Source of the DNA: Pseudomonas oryzihabitans
GTDB lineage: Bacteria; Pseudomonadota; Gammaproteobacteria; Pseudomonadales; Pseudomonadaceae
Assembly: GCF_001518815.1 (NCBI RefSeq)
Contig: NZ_CP013987.1
Location: 3,556,501 to 3,620,500 of the forward strand
Reading direction: 5' to 3'
DNA length: 64,000 bases
The notes under the pieces were generated by a model. That model was not told the origin of the DNA. It did no database searches and worked only from the letters and a program-made list of their open reading frames with translations. Position numbers and translations under genes: made by a program. Shown here piece by piece: positions 17,529-25,911 of the stretch. Position 1 is the first letter of the stretch; each line of letters begins with the position of its first letter.

Positions 17529-18635
17529 ATGTCCAGACCCGCCCTCAGCCGCCTCGCCTTGGCCACGCTATTGACCGCCCTGCCCCTGGCACCTGCCGCC
17601 TTTGCCGCCGAGTCCAGCGCCAAGCTGGAAAAGGTCGCCAGCTTCGACCATCAGGTCACTGGCGTTACCGTCAGCGAGAACGGTCGGATCTTCGTCAACT
17701 TCCCGCGCTGGACCGAGGACAGCGAAGTCTCGGTAGCTGAACTCAAACCCGACGGTAGTTTGGTGCCCTATCCGGATCCGGCCTGGAACGGCTGGCGCAA
17801 TGCCAAGCGCGATGAGCTGACGCCAGGCAATCACTGGGTGTGCGTGCAATCCGTGGTGGCCGACGGCCGTGGCAATCTCTGGGTCATCGACCCGGGCGCC
17901 CCAGCCCAGGCTCTGGTGGTGCCAGGGGCACCCAAGCTGGTGAAGATCGACTTGGCCAGCAACCAGGTGAGCAAGGTCTACGCGCTGGACGAGAGCGTGG
18001 CGCCCCAGGGCAGCTACCTCAACGACGTCCGTCTCAGTCCGGATGGCCGCCATGCCTACATCACCGATTCCGGCGCACGCGGGGCCCTGGTGGTGCTGGA
18101 CCTGGACAGCGGCAAGGCGCGCCGCGCCCTGGATGGCGATCCCAGCACCCAGGCCGAGAAGGGCGTCAAGGTCAAGGCTGACGGCAAGCCGCTGATGCGT
18201 CCGGATGGCCGTGGCGTGGAATTCTCCGCCGATGGTATTGCCCTTTCCCCGGCCGGTGACTATCTCTACTGGCAGGCGGTCAAGGGCAACACCCTCTATC
18301 GCATCGCTACCGCCAGTCTGCAGGGCGATGAGCTCGCCAGCCTGCCGGCCAAGGTGGAAAAGGTCGGCGAGAACGGCCCGGCCGATGGCCTGCTGATGGA
18401 TCCGCAAGGGCGTCTCTATGTCAGCGCGGTGGAAGAGCATGCGGTGAAGGTCCGCGAGAACGGTCAGCTCACTACCCTGGTACAGGACAAGCAGCTGATC
18501 TGGCCGGACACCTTTGGCCGCGGCCCGGATGGCACCGTCTATGTCACGGATTCGCGCATCCCCGAGATGAATTTCTTCGATCCAAAACAGAAGCCGGCGC
18601 TGGAAACCGTGCTCTACAAGATCGTCCCCAACTGA
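17529..18635 (+). CDS. Secreted major royal jelly/Yellow-family protein
   Basis: This 368-residue protein has a signal peptide (about 1-26, ending AAFA-AE) and a six-bladed beta-propeller of the MRJP/Yellow family: repeated strand motifs such as RIFVNFPRW, LWVIDPG, YLNDVRLSPDG, YITDSG, LYWQAVKG and VYVTDSRIP. The family resembles SMP-30/gluconolactonase propellers, and bacterial members are uncharacterised. The start at 17529 was chosen because it begins the signal peptide; the frame is open 300 bp further up with no signal. It is followed after 75 bp by an M23 peptidase gene on the same strand. A periplasmic lactonase-like role is possible but unproven. Confidence 0.85.
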   Translation: MSRPALSRLALATLLTALPLAPAAFAAESSAKLEKVASFDHQVTGVTVSENGRIFVNFPRWTEDSEVSVAELKPDGSLVPYPDPAWNGWRNAKRDELTPGNHWVCVQSVVADGRGNLWVIDPGAPAQALVVPGAPKLVKIDLASNQVSKVYALDESVAPQGSYLNDVRLSPDGRHAYITDSGARGALVVLDLDSGKARRALDGDPSTQAEKGVKVKADGKPLMRPDGRGVEFSADGIALSPAGDYLYWQAVKGNTLYRIATASLQGDELASLPAKVEKVGENGPADGLLMDPQGRLYVSAVEEHAVKVRENGQLTTLVQDKQLIWPDTFGRGPDGTVYVTDSRIPEMNFFDPKQKPALETVLYKIVPN

Positions 18636-18710
18636 TGAAGAATGCCGCGGGTGCCTTGCCCGCGGCCCTTGCCTGCCCCAGCATGGGTGTTTTCGTCGCT
18701 AGAAATTCCC

Positions 18711-19532
18711 ATGTCCCGCCTGCTGCCGCTGCTCTGCTGCCTGTTCCTCGCCCTGCCCGCCCATGCCGGTACCTACCTGCAACGCCTGCTGGACAAACCC
18801 GTGCCGGGCGGCGTCGCCGTGGTCCCTATCCCGGGTGACGCCGCGCCGCGGGTGCGCTACCAGGGCAAGCCGGTGCTGGTGGTCAAGGACGGCAACGGCT
18901 GGGTAGCCATCGTCGGTATCCCCCTGGGCACCGCAGCAGGCCGCCAGCCATTGGAAGTCATCGGCGCCACGCCCCTGGCGTTCACGGTCGGTAGCCGGCA
19001 CTACGCCGAGCAGCGCATCACCCTGAAGAACCAGCGCCAAGTCACGCCCAATCCCGAAGACCTGAAGCGTTTCGAGCGCGAACTGGCCGAACAGCAGGCC
19101 GCCTACCGATTGTTCTCGTCCAACCAGCCCAGCAACCTGCTGCTGGACAAGCCCGTGGACGGTCCGCTCTCCAGTCCCTTCGGCCTGCGCCGCTTCTTCA
19201 ACGGCCAGGAGCGTAACCCGCACTCGGGCCTGGACTTCGCCGTGCCTGCCGGCACCCCGGTCAAGGCCCCGGCCGCCGGCAAGGTGGTACTGGTGGGTGA
19301 CTACTTCTTCAACGGCAAGACGGTGTTCGTCGATCACGGGCAGGGCCTGATCAGCATGTTCTGCCACCTCTCGCGCATCGACGTGCAGGTCGGCCAGGAG
19401 GTCCCGCGTGGCGGCGTGGTCGGTCGCGTCGGCAGCACCGGCCGCGCCACGGGTCCGCACCTGCACTGGAACGTCAGTCTCAACGACGTACGGGTCGACC
19501 CGAGCATCTTCATTGGCGCCTTCAAGCCCTGA
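18711..19532 (+). CDS. Periplasmic M23 (LytM-type) metallopeptidase
   Basis: This 273-residue protein has a signal peptide (about 1-19, ending AHA-G), an N-terminal beta-rich domain (about 25-110), a short helix, and a C-terminal LytM domain. Zinc ligands are visible: HxxxD in HSGLD (about 173-177) and HLHW near 249-252. Such enzymes cut peptidoglycan cross-links. The ATG at 18711 lacks a strong ribosome site but begins the signal peptide. Confidence 0.9.
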   Translation: MSRLLPLLCCLFLALPAHAGTYLQRLLDKPVPGGVAVVPIPGDAAPRVRYQGKPVLVVKDGNGWVAIVGIPLGTAAGRQPLEVIGATPLAFTVGSRHYAEQRITLKNQRQVTPNPEDLKRFERELAEQQAAYRLFSSNQPSNLLLDKPVDGPLSSPFGLRRFFNGQERNPHSGLDFAVPAGTPVKAPAAGKVVLVGDYFFNGKTVFVDHGQGLISMFCHLSRIDVQVGQEVPRGGVVGRVGSTGRATGPHLHWNVSLNDVRVDPSIFIGAFKP

Positions 19533-19630
19533 CCGGCAGCAAACAATTGGTTGCAGTCGGGGGCATTGCCAGGCGTCCGGCGCTGGCTTAAAAGGGACGC
19601 CCTCCTCCGCCCCGACCTGGAACCGCCGCC

Positions 19631-19837
19631 ATGACCCCAAGACCCCGCTTCGGCAGCGCCCTCGGCAGCATCCTGCTGGTCACCGCGGCCTGCTACCTGC
19701 TGGTGGGCTTCTCCCAGGGCTTCGTGCTGTCGGCCTGGTCCTGGCGCACCTGGCTGGTCTTCGCCGTCATGGTGACGATCTATCCGGTCGGCCTCTTCGC
19801 CGGCTGGTGGAAAAAGCGCGAGGCAGTGGAGCCTTAG
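19631..19837 (+). CDS. Small two-TM membrane protein
   Basis: 68 residues with two hydrophobic helices (about 10-32 and 39-58) and a basic C-terminus (WWKKREAVEP). Coding statistics match neighbours and a start codon follows a plausible AACCGCCGCC leader, but I recognise no family. It is tail-to-tail with the DUF488 gene, with 4 bp between stops. Confidence 0.6.
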   Translation: MTPRPRFGSALGSILLVTAACYLLVGFSQGFVLSAWSWRTWLVFAVMVTIYPVGLFAGWWKKREAVEP

Positions 19838-19841
19838 GTTC

Positions 19842-20396
19842 CTAGCCCCAGCCGTGGCGGGCATAGGCCCGCGCGAACCGTTCCTCTCGCGAACTGAACA
19901 GATCGCCGTCCGCCAGGCCGCTCGTGGCCAATAGCCGGTCCTCCAGCTCGGCCTGGCTTTCCAGCCGACCGTCCGGGTGGATATGAGTGACCGCCAGGCC
20001 CCGCTGCATCAGACAGGGCGCTACCAGCAATCCACGGTGACAGGTCAGGGGATCGCGCTCCGCGCACAGCAGGGCGATCCGCCAGCGCGCCTGACCTTGC
20101 TCCAGGCGTAGCAGTCCCCGCTGAAACAGCGCACTGGCGGCCAAGCGGTCATAGCGCACCTGCCCATCCTCGTAGTGCGCCGGATCCGGGCTGCGTGCGC
20201 CCAGCTCCTGGCCCAGGAACACATAGGCGATCCCGGCGGCCGCCAGCCCTTCGCGCAAGGCCTCTCGGCGATATTGGGGCACGTGTCGGCTATAGGGCTG
20301 CGAGCGCACATCGGCCACGGCCGTTACCTCCTGCGCCTGCAGCAGTTCGATATAGCGCGCCAGTGGGTGATTGGAATGCCCGAGGGTCAGGATCAT
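19842..20396 (-). CDS. DUF488 family protein
   Basis: This 184-residue protein begins ILTLGHSN and contains ADVRSQPYSR and CAERDPLTCHR, the conserved signature of DUF488. Biochemical function is unknown; the Cys/His-rich CxxxxPxxCHR motif suggests metal binding. The next gene upstream on the same strand ends 6 bp before its start, so they may be cotranscribed. Confidence 0.85.
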   Translation of the reverse strand: MILTLGHSNHPLARYIELLQAQEVTAVADVRSQPYSRHVPQYRREALREGLAAAGIAYVFLGQELGARSPDPAHYEDGQVRYDRLAASALFQRGLLRLEQGQARWRIALLCAERDPLTCHRGLLVAPCLMQRGLAVTHIHPDGRLESQAELEDRLLATSGLADGDLFSSREERFARAYARHGWG

Positions 20397-20402
20397 GGCG
20401 TT

Positions 20403-20792
20403 TCAGCGTAAGGGATCGAGGCGATACAGGCCGCCGATGGGGCACTCCATCCGACTGCCCCGGGCATCGGTGGACACCAGGAAGTCGCCCGGACGCAGGC
20501 CAGCGGCCCGCGAGCGATAGCCCAGCCGATTGCCGGCGGCCAGGTTGCGGCAGGGTACGGCAAAGTCCACCAGATAAGCACGGCCAAGCCCGGTCCCCAG
20601 CGCCAGATGCCCGGCATCCAGGTAATGCCAGCCGGAGAGATCGAACCCCAGGATGGTGTCCAGGGCAGCGCCCTGCCGATAGCCCAGGTCGGCCAGGCGA
20701 TCATCCAGAGTCGGCGGACCGAAGGGACGCCCGGCGCAACCGGCGAGCAGCAGTGTCGCGGCGACGGTAAGAACAGCAGCTAAGGGACGCAT
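20403..20792 (-). CDS. DUF6491-like lipoprotein
   Basis: This 129-residue protein has a lipobox LLLAGC (Cys at about 19) after MRPLAAVLTVAAT. The rest carries GYRQGAALDTILGF and a C-terminal CRNLAAGNRLGY... segment with conserved cysteines, resembling small DUF6491 lipoproteins of unknown role. ATG 20792 was chosen for the AGGAAG site and signal sequence. It is divergent from the mechanosensitive channel gene. Confidence 0.75.
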   Translation of the reverse strand: MRPLAAVLTVAATLLLAGCAGRPFGPPTLDDRLADLGYRQGAALDTILGFDLSGWHYLDAGHLALGTGLGRAYLVDFAVPCRNLAAGNRLGYRSRAAGLRPGDFLVSTDARGSRMECPIGGLYRLDPLR

Positions 20793-20904
20793 GGATATCT
20801 TCCTGAAAGGGCTGAACCTATGACCGACCGCAGATGACGAATACGGCAAGCAGGGCCCAGCTTTGCTAACGTGGCGTTCGTAGTATCCCGTCAAGAGACC
20901 CCCT

Positions 20905-22185
20905 ATGCCCACGGCCCTGACCCGACTGATCGACGACCTCGAAAAACACCCCCAACTGCTCACCCTGGTAGCCTGCCTCGGCCTCCTGCTGGCCGCCTGG
21001 GTCCTCAACTGGATCGTCAAGCGCATCCTGGTGCGCGGCTTCTATCGCCTGCTGCGCAGCACCTCCTTCGGCCAGGATCACGAACTCAATCACCACAGAG
21101 TCATCGGCCGGCTGGCCAACATCGTCCCGGCCCTGGTGCTCTCGATCGGCATCGAGCTGGTGCCGGGTCGCCCCGACGCCCTGGTCACCGTGGTGCAGAA
21201 CGTCTGCAGTGCCTTCATCGTGCTGACCATCGCCCTGGCCCTGGGCAGCGCCCTGAACATGGTCAACGTGCTCTATTCGCGGCGCCCTTCGGCGCGGCTC
21301 AAGCCGATCAAGGGCTACGTCCAGGTCAGCAAGATCGTCATCTACGCCATCGCGGTCATCCTGATGATCGCCACCCTGATCGACCGCTCGCCGCTGATCC
21401 TGCTCTCCGGCCTCGGTGCCATGGCCGCGGTGCTGCTGTTGATCTTCCAGGACACCCTGCTCTCCCTGGTGGCCAGCGTGCAGATCTCCAGCAACGACAT
21501 CATCCGCGTCGGCGACTGGATCGAAATGCCCCAGCTCAACGCCGATGGCGACGTCATCGACATCGCCCTGCACACGGTCAAGGTGCAGAACTTCGACAAG
21601 ACCATCACCACCATCCCCACCAAGAGATTCATCACCGACTCCTTCCGCAACTACCGCGGCATGCAGGAGGCCGGTGGCCGGCGCATCAAGCGGGCGCTCA
21701 ACATCGACCAGAACAGCGTGCACTTCCTCAGCGACACCGAGCGCGAGCACCTGCACCGCTTCAACCTGCTGGATGACTACCTCACCGCCAAGGAAGAGGA
21801 ACTGGCGGAGTGGAACCGCAAGCTGGAAAAACGCGGCCAGGAACCGGTCAACACCCGCCGGGTGACCAACCTGGGTACCTTTCGCGCCTATGTGGAGCGC
21901 TACCTGCGTGCCCATCCCGGGGTCCACCAGGGTATGACCCTGCTGGTACGCCAGATGCCGCTCTCCGGCGAGGGTCTGCCGGTGGAGATCTACTGCTTCA
22001 CCAACACCACGGTGTGGGCGCAATATGAGGGCATCCAGGGGGACATCTTCGATCACCTGCTCTCCATCCTCCCGGAATTCGGCCTGCATGTGTTCCAGCA
22101 CCCGAGCGGACGCGACTTCCGCGGGCGCCTGGTACCGCGCGAGGCCATGACCTCCCTAGGCGAACCGGGCACTCCGGCGCCCTGA
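20905..22185 (+). CDS. MscS-family mechanosensitive channel, YbdG/MscM type
   Basis: This 426-residue inner-membrane protein has five hydrophobic segments in the N-terminal half (near 17-35, 69-88, 98-116, 138-155 and 165-187). The pore-lining stretch GLGAMAAVLLLIFQDTLLSL is followed by the MscS beta domain (about 190-250; VRVGDWI-like IIRVGDWIEMP) and a C-terminal soluble domain carrying the YbdG-type insertion (about 260-330). Length and insertion match E. coli YbdG, which gives small MscM conductances in osmotic downshift. Confidence 0.9.
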   Translation: MPTALTRLIDDLEKHPQLLTLVACLGLLLAAWVLNWIVKRILVRGFYRLLRSTSFGQDHELNHHRVIGRLANIVPALVLSIGIELVPGRPDALVTVVQNVCSAFIVLTIALALGSALNMVNVLYSRRPSARLKPIKGYVQVSKIVIYAIAVILMIATLIDRSPLILLSGLGAMAAVLLLIFQDTLLSLVASVQISSNDIIRVGDWIEMPQLNADGDVIDIALHTVKVQNFDKTITTIPTKRFITDSFRNYRGMQEAGGRRIKRALNIDQNSVHFLSDTEREHLHRFNLLDDYLTAKEEELAEWNRKLEKRGQEPVNTRRVTNLGTFRAYVERYLRAHPGVHQGMTLLVRQMPLSGEGLPVEIYCFTNTTVWAQYEGIQGDIFDHLLSILPEFGLHVFQHPSGRDFRGRLVPREAMTSLGEPGTPAP

Positions 22186-22213
22186 TCGTCCGTCCCCGGC
22201 CTAAGGAAAGACC

Positions 22214-22882
22214 ATGATCATCGTCCACCACCTGAACAACTCCCGCTCCCAGCGGGTGCTCTGGCTGCTCGAAGAGCTTGGCGTCGATTATCGGGTACAG
22301 CGTTACGAACGCGCCGCCGGCGGGCTGTTCGCGCCACCGGAATTGCGCAAGGTACATCCCCTGGGCAAGTCGCCGATAATCGTCGACGGCGACCTGACCC
22401 TGGCTGAATCCGGCGCCATCGTCGACTACCTGGCACGGCGCTATGGACCGCAACTGCTGCCGGCCCAGGACAGCCCCGAGTTCGTGCGCTACACCTACTG
22501 GCTGCACTACGCCGAGGGCTCGGCCATGACACCGCTGCTGCTCAAGCTGGTGTTCGACCGTATCGCCACCTCGCCCATGCCCTTCTTCGCCAGGCCCATC
22601 GCCAAGGGCATCGCTGCCAAGGCCACCGCGAGCTTCATCCAGCCGCAACTGGACCTGCACCTGGACTACCTGGAAAGCCAACTGGGCGCCAGCGGCTGGT
22701 TCGTCGGCGACCGCTTCACCGCGGCCGACATCCAGCTCAGCTTCCCCCTGGAGGCCGCCGCCAGCCGCGCCGGCCTGGACAACGGCAAGCGCCCCAAGCT
22801 GGTGGACTTCCTCAAACGCATCCACGCCCGCCCGGCTTATCAACGGGCGCTGGAGCAGGGTGGGTCCTACGTCTACGCCTGA
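22214..22882 (+). CDS. Glutathione S-transferase family protein
   Basis: This 222-residue protein has an N-terminal thioredoxin fold (HHLNNSRSQRVLWLLEELG, about 5-23; catalytic Ser likely S10) with the GSH-binding ESGAIVDYL near 67-75, and an all-helical C-terminal domain with the N-capping box FTAADIQLS. It lies 28 bp after the channel gene. The 19-bp end of the gene (ACGTCTACGCCTGAGGCTC, including the stop) is duplicated about 240 bp downstream within a repeat block. Confidence 0.9.
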   Translation: MIIVHHLNNSRSQRVLWLLEELGVDYRVQRYERAAGGLFAPPELRKVHPLGKSPIIVDGDLTLAESGAIVDYLARRYGPQLLPAQDSPEFVRYTYWLHYAEGSAMTPLLLKLVFDRIATSPMPFFARPIAKGIAAKATASFIQPQLDLHLDYLESQLGASGWFVGDRFTAADIQLSFPLEAAASRAGLDNGKRPKLVDFLKRIHARPAYQRALEQGGSYVYA

Positions 22883-23303
22883 GGCTCGAACCCCGTAGGT
22901 TGGGCTGAAGCGGCTCCATCGCCGAAGCCCAACAGGCGCAGGGTGCCATGGTGTTGGGCTTCGCTGACGCTCAACCCAACCTACGCCGCATCCGGCTGCA
23001 TCGATAGGTCCCCCTCTCCCCCTGGGAGAGGGCTGGGGTGAGGGAAGCCCCCATAGTGTGAAAAACCGCGCCAGCGTTTTCCACTGACGTCCCAACGTCC
23101 TTACCACGTCTACGCCTGAGGCTCAGACGCCGATGCCCGCACCCGTAGGTTGGGCTGAGGCGGCTCCATCGCCGAAGCCCAACAGGCGCAAGGTGCCTTG
23201 GGTGTTGGGCTTTGCTGACGCTCAACCCAACCTACGCTGCATCCGGCTGCCTCGACAGGCCCCCTCTCCCCCTGGGCGAGGGTTGGGGTGAGGGTCCCCT
23301 CCC
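22883..23303. repeat. Two tandem composite repeat modules (families A, B and C)
   Basis: The 421-bp gap is filled by two roughly 250-bp modules. Each has a family A hairpin (22895-22985; 23145-23236) followed by a family B element (about 23011-23044; 23262-23295); between them is a degraded family C (about 23058-23086). The second module starts with a copy of the 3' end of the upstream GST gene. The A elements here have a different inner loop from those at pdxY (GGCTCCATCGCCGAAGCCCA). Confidence 0.88.
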
Positions 23304-23735
23304 TCACTGCCGCATCGGCATCCGATCGACCGTGCCGAACAAGGCCTTGAGCGACCACCCCTGCTCTTCGCTCACCTTGACACCACCATCCTTGCCCACC
23401 AGATAGAGCGTCGCCGGCTGCCCAGCGCGCGCGTCCAGCGCCTGGAGCAGCGCCTGGCTCTGTTCCGGGCGCAGCGGCTGGTCGTTGCGGCTGCCGGCGC
23501 CGGCCACCACGGTATAGAGCACCATGTCCCGTTCGACGAAGGCTTCGCGATTCGCTGGCTGCGCCAGTTCCTCGCGGAGCTTCACCACCTGGGGATCATT
23601 GGCCGTCGGCGCGACCAGGATCAGCGGTCGGGTCTGCCAGCGTTCCGCCTCCAGGGGGTTGTCGGCCGCCTGGGCCGTCGAGACCAGACCGGCGATCAGG
23701 GTGGTCGCCAGGCCTACCAGCGCAAGGGTCTTCAT
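23304..23735 (-). CDS. DUF4174 periplasmic protein
   Basis: 143 residues with a signal peptide (MKTLALVGLATTLIAGLVST, cut after AQA). The mature part RPLILVAPTANDPQVVKLREEL ... LYLVGKDGGVK has the thioredoxin-like pattern of DUF4174 but no CxxC. Function unknown. The start at 23735 was chosen from the signal peptide and GGAAAG upstream. It is divergent from leuA. Confidence 0.82.
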   Translation of the reverse strand: MKTLALVGLATTLIAGLVSTAQAADNPLEAERWQTRPLILVAPTANDPQVVKLREELAQPANREAFVERDMVLYTVVAGAGSRNDQPLRPEQSQALLQALDARAGQPATLYLVGKDGGVKVSEEQGWSLKALFGTVDRMPMRQ

Positions 23736-23883
23736 GGACGCTTTCCTTCCGTTCGGTTGCCAAGAGTCGTCCAGCATTGACCTCGGTCCGGCGTCAGGGA
23801 TCGCCCTGGCGATTTCGGGTTACACAAAAACCGCGAGTTCCGTTGTTCATAAATCACCAATAGGTAGCCCTACATAGCAATAA

Positions 23884-23912
23884 ATGGTCGACTATAGAGT
23901 CTAGACGACCAT
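23884..23912. promoter_or_regulatory. Inverted repeat upstream of leuA
   Basis: ATGGTCG (23884-23890) and its reverse complement CGACCAT (23906-23912) flank 15 bp that themselves contain the palindromes CTATAG and TCTAGA. The surrounding DNA is AT-rich. It could be an operator or part of a leader hairpin. The 363-bp gap 23736-24098 otherwise holds only the leader ORF below. Confidence 0.35.
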
Positions 23913-23972
23913 TCCTGCCAATTTTAAAAAGAACATTGCGAGCACTACCTCGAGCGGACTAACGTTAGCCCC

Positions 23973-24068
23973 ATGCACAACGCCCATACCCTCATCCTCC
24001 TCCGGCAGCACCGCTGCCTGCGACTGGTCAGTCCACGACTGCGAAGCTCGACCGCGCTCGCTTCGTAA
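23973..24068 (+). CDS. Candidate leuA leader peptide
   Basis: An open frame of 31 codons begins MHNAHTLILLRQH and ends 30 bp before leuA. Seven codons are leucine, with CTC-ATC-CTC-CTC clustered at codons 7-10. Position, length and leucine content fit an attenuation-type leader. No terminator hairpin with a T-tract lies between it and leuA, so classical attenuation is not obvious. No good ribosome site is seen. Confidence 0.45.
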   Translation: MHNAHTLILLRQHRCLRLVSPRLRSSTALAS

Positions 24069-24098
24069 GTCCCGACCACGCCCAAGGAAAGAATCGCC

Positions 24099-25769
24099 AT
24101 GACCATGCTCCAAGATCCCTCACAGAAGTACCGTCCCTTCACGCCCATCGCCCTGCCCGACCGCACCTGGCCGGACAAGGTCATCAACAAGGCGCCGATC
24201 TGGCTGTCCACTGACCTGCGCGACGGCAACCAGTCGCTGATCGAGCCGATGGACGCCGAGAAGAAGATGGCCTTCTTCAAGTGCCTGATCGCCGTGGGCC
24301 TGAAGGAGATCGAGGTGGGTTTCCCCTCCGCCTCCCAGACCGACTTCGATTTCGTCCGCGAGCTGATCGAGGGTGGACACATCCCCGACGACGTCACCAT
24401 CCAGGTGCTGACCCAGGCCCGTGATGACCTCATCGAGCGCACCTTCGAGTCGCTCAAGGGGGCCAAGCGCGCCATCGTCCACTACTACAACGCCTGTGCA
24501 CCCAGCTTCCGCCGCATCGTCTTCAACCAGGACCAGGCGGGCGTCAAGGCCATCGCCGTGGCCGCTGGCCAGACCATCGTGCGCCTGGCCGCCGAGCGTC
24601 CGGAAACCCAGTGGGGCTTCGAGTATTCCCCCGAGGTGTTCAGCTCCACCGAGACCGACTTCGCCGTCGAGGTGTGCAACGCGGTGATCGCGGTGTTCGC
24701 ACCGACCCCGGCCAACAAGCTGATTCTCAACCTGCCGGCCACCATCGAGTGCGCCACGCCCAACAACTACGCCGACCAGATCGAGTGGTTCGGCCGCCAC
24801 ATCGACCGCCGCGATAGCGTGCTGATCAGCGTCCACACCCACAACGACCGCGGCACCGGCGTCGCCGCCTCGGAACTGGCGGTGATGGCCGGCGCCGATC
24901 GGGTCGAAGGCTGCCTGTTCGGCAACGGCGAACGCACCGGCAACGTCTGCCTGGTGACCCTGGCGCTCAACCTCTACACCCAGGGCGTCAACCCAGAGCT
25001 GGACTTCTCCGACATCGACGCCGTGCGCAAGACCGTCGAGGAGTGCAACCAGCTGCCGGTGCACCCGCGCCATCCCTATGTCGGCGATCTGGTCCACACC
25101 GCCTTCTCCGGCTCCCACCAGGACGCCATCCGCAAGGGCTTCGCCCAGCAGAAGCCGGATGCGCTCTGGGAAGTGCCCTACCTGCCCATCGACCCGGCCG
25201 ACATCGGTCGCGACTACGAGGCGGTCATCCGCGTCAACAGCCAGTCGGGCAAGGGCGGCATCGCCTTCCTGCTGGAACAGGAATACGGCATCAGCCTGCC
25301 GCGCCGCATGCAGATCGAATTCAGCCAAGTGGTGCAGCGCGAGACTGATCGCCTGGGCCTGGAGATGACCGCCGCCCAGATCCACGGTCTGCTCGAACAG
25401 GAATACCTGCAGGCCAAGAGCCCCTATGCGCTGGTCAGCCACAAGCTGCGCGAGGAAGACGGCACCTCCACCGTCGACATCAAGGTCGCCGTCGACGGTC
25501 GCATCGAGCACTGGCACGGCACCGCCAAGGGTCCGCTGGAAGCCCTGGTCGCCAGCCTGCCCCAGACAGTGGAGATCATGGACTACCACGAGCACTCCAT
25601 TGGCGCCGGCGCCAACGCCAAGGCCGCCTCCTACATCGAGGTCCGCCTGGAAGGCCAGCGTCCCCTGCATGGCATCGGTATTGACGAGAACATCACCACG
25701 GCCAGCTTCCGTGCCCTGCTCAGTGCCCTGAATCGCGCGGTTACCCAGGCGCAGGCCAAGGCGGCCTAA
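24099..25769 (+). CDS. leuA: 2-isopropylmalate synthase
   Basis: This 556-residue enzyme condenses acetyl-CoA with 2-oxoisovalerate, the first committed step of leucine synthesis. The catalytic region [14 protein letters not shown] (about 38-51) and [14 protein letters not shown] (about 247-260) are intact, and a C-terminal regulatory domain (about 430-550) carries leucine feedback inhibition in the family. This is the long type used by Pseudomonas and actinobacteria, not the E. coli type. AAGGAAAG precedes ATG 24099; an in-frame ATG follows two codons later. A terminator lies 22 bp after the stop. Confidence 0.96.
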   Translation: MTMLQDPSQKYRPFTPIALPDRTWPDKVINKAPIWLSTDLRDGNQSLIEPMDAEKKMAFFKCLIAVGLKEIEVGFPSASQTDFDFVRELIEGGHIPDDVTIQVLTQARDDLIERTFESLKGAKRAIVHYYNACAPSFRRIVFNQDQAGVKAIAVAAGQTIVRLAAERPETQWGFEYSPEVFSSTETDFAVEVCNAVIAVFAPTPANKLILNLPATIECATPNNYADQIEWFGRHIDRRDSVLISVHTHNDRGTGVAASELAVMAGADRVEGCLFGNGERTGNVCLVTLALNLYTQGVNPELDFSDIDAVRKTVEECNQLPVHPRHPYVGDLVHTAFSGSHQDAIRKGFAQQKPDALWEVPYLPIDPADIGRDYEAVIRVNSQSGKGGIAFLLEQEYGISLPRRMQIEFSQVVQRETDRLGLEMTAAQIHGLLEQEYLQAKSPYALVSHKLREEDGTSTVDIKVAVDGRIEHWHGTAKGPLEALVASLPQTVEIMDYHEHSIGAGANAKAASYIEVRLEGQRPLHGIGIDENITTASFRALLSALNRAVTQAQAKAA

Positions 25770-25791
25770 TACTGACATTCGTCAAACTTAA

Positions 25792-25820
25792 GGGAATGCC
25801 CGTCGGCGTTCCCTTTTTTT
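25792..25820 (+). terminator. Intrinsic terminator of leuA
   Basis: Stem GGGAATGCC/GGCGTTCCC (one T-G wobble), loop CGTC, followed by seven T residues. Confidence 0.92.
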
Positions 25821-25911
25821 ATGGCGCCTCTGCATCGATACTGGCCGCTTCGAGGAATTTCCGCTTCCGCCGTGCAGCGCCACGCCGAAAGCGGTCCGTT
25901 ACGGACGGTCG

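Noticed and set aside
24120-25778. 552-codon open frame antisense to leuA
   Set aside because: Shadow frame opposite a firmly identified gene in GC-rich DNA; composition (Gly/Val/Asp/His-rich) is that of an antisense frame and no family is recognised.
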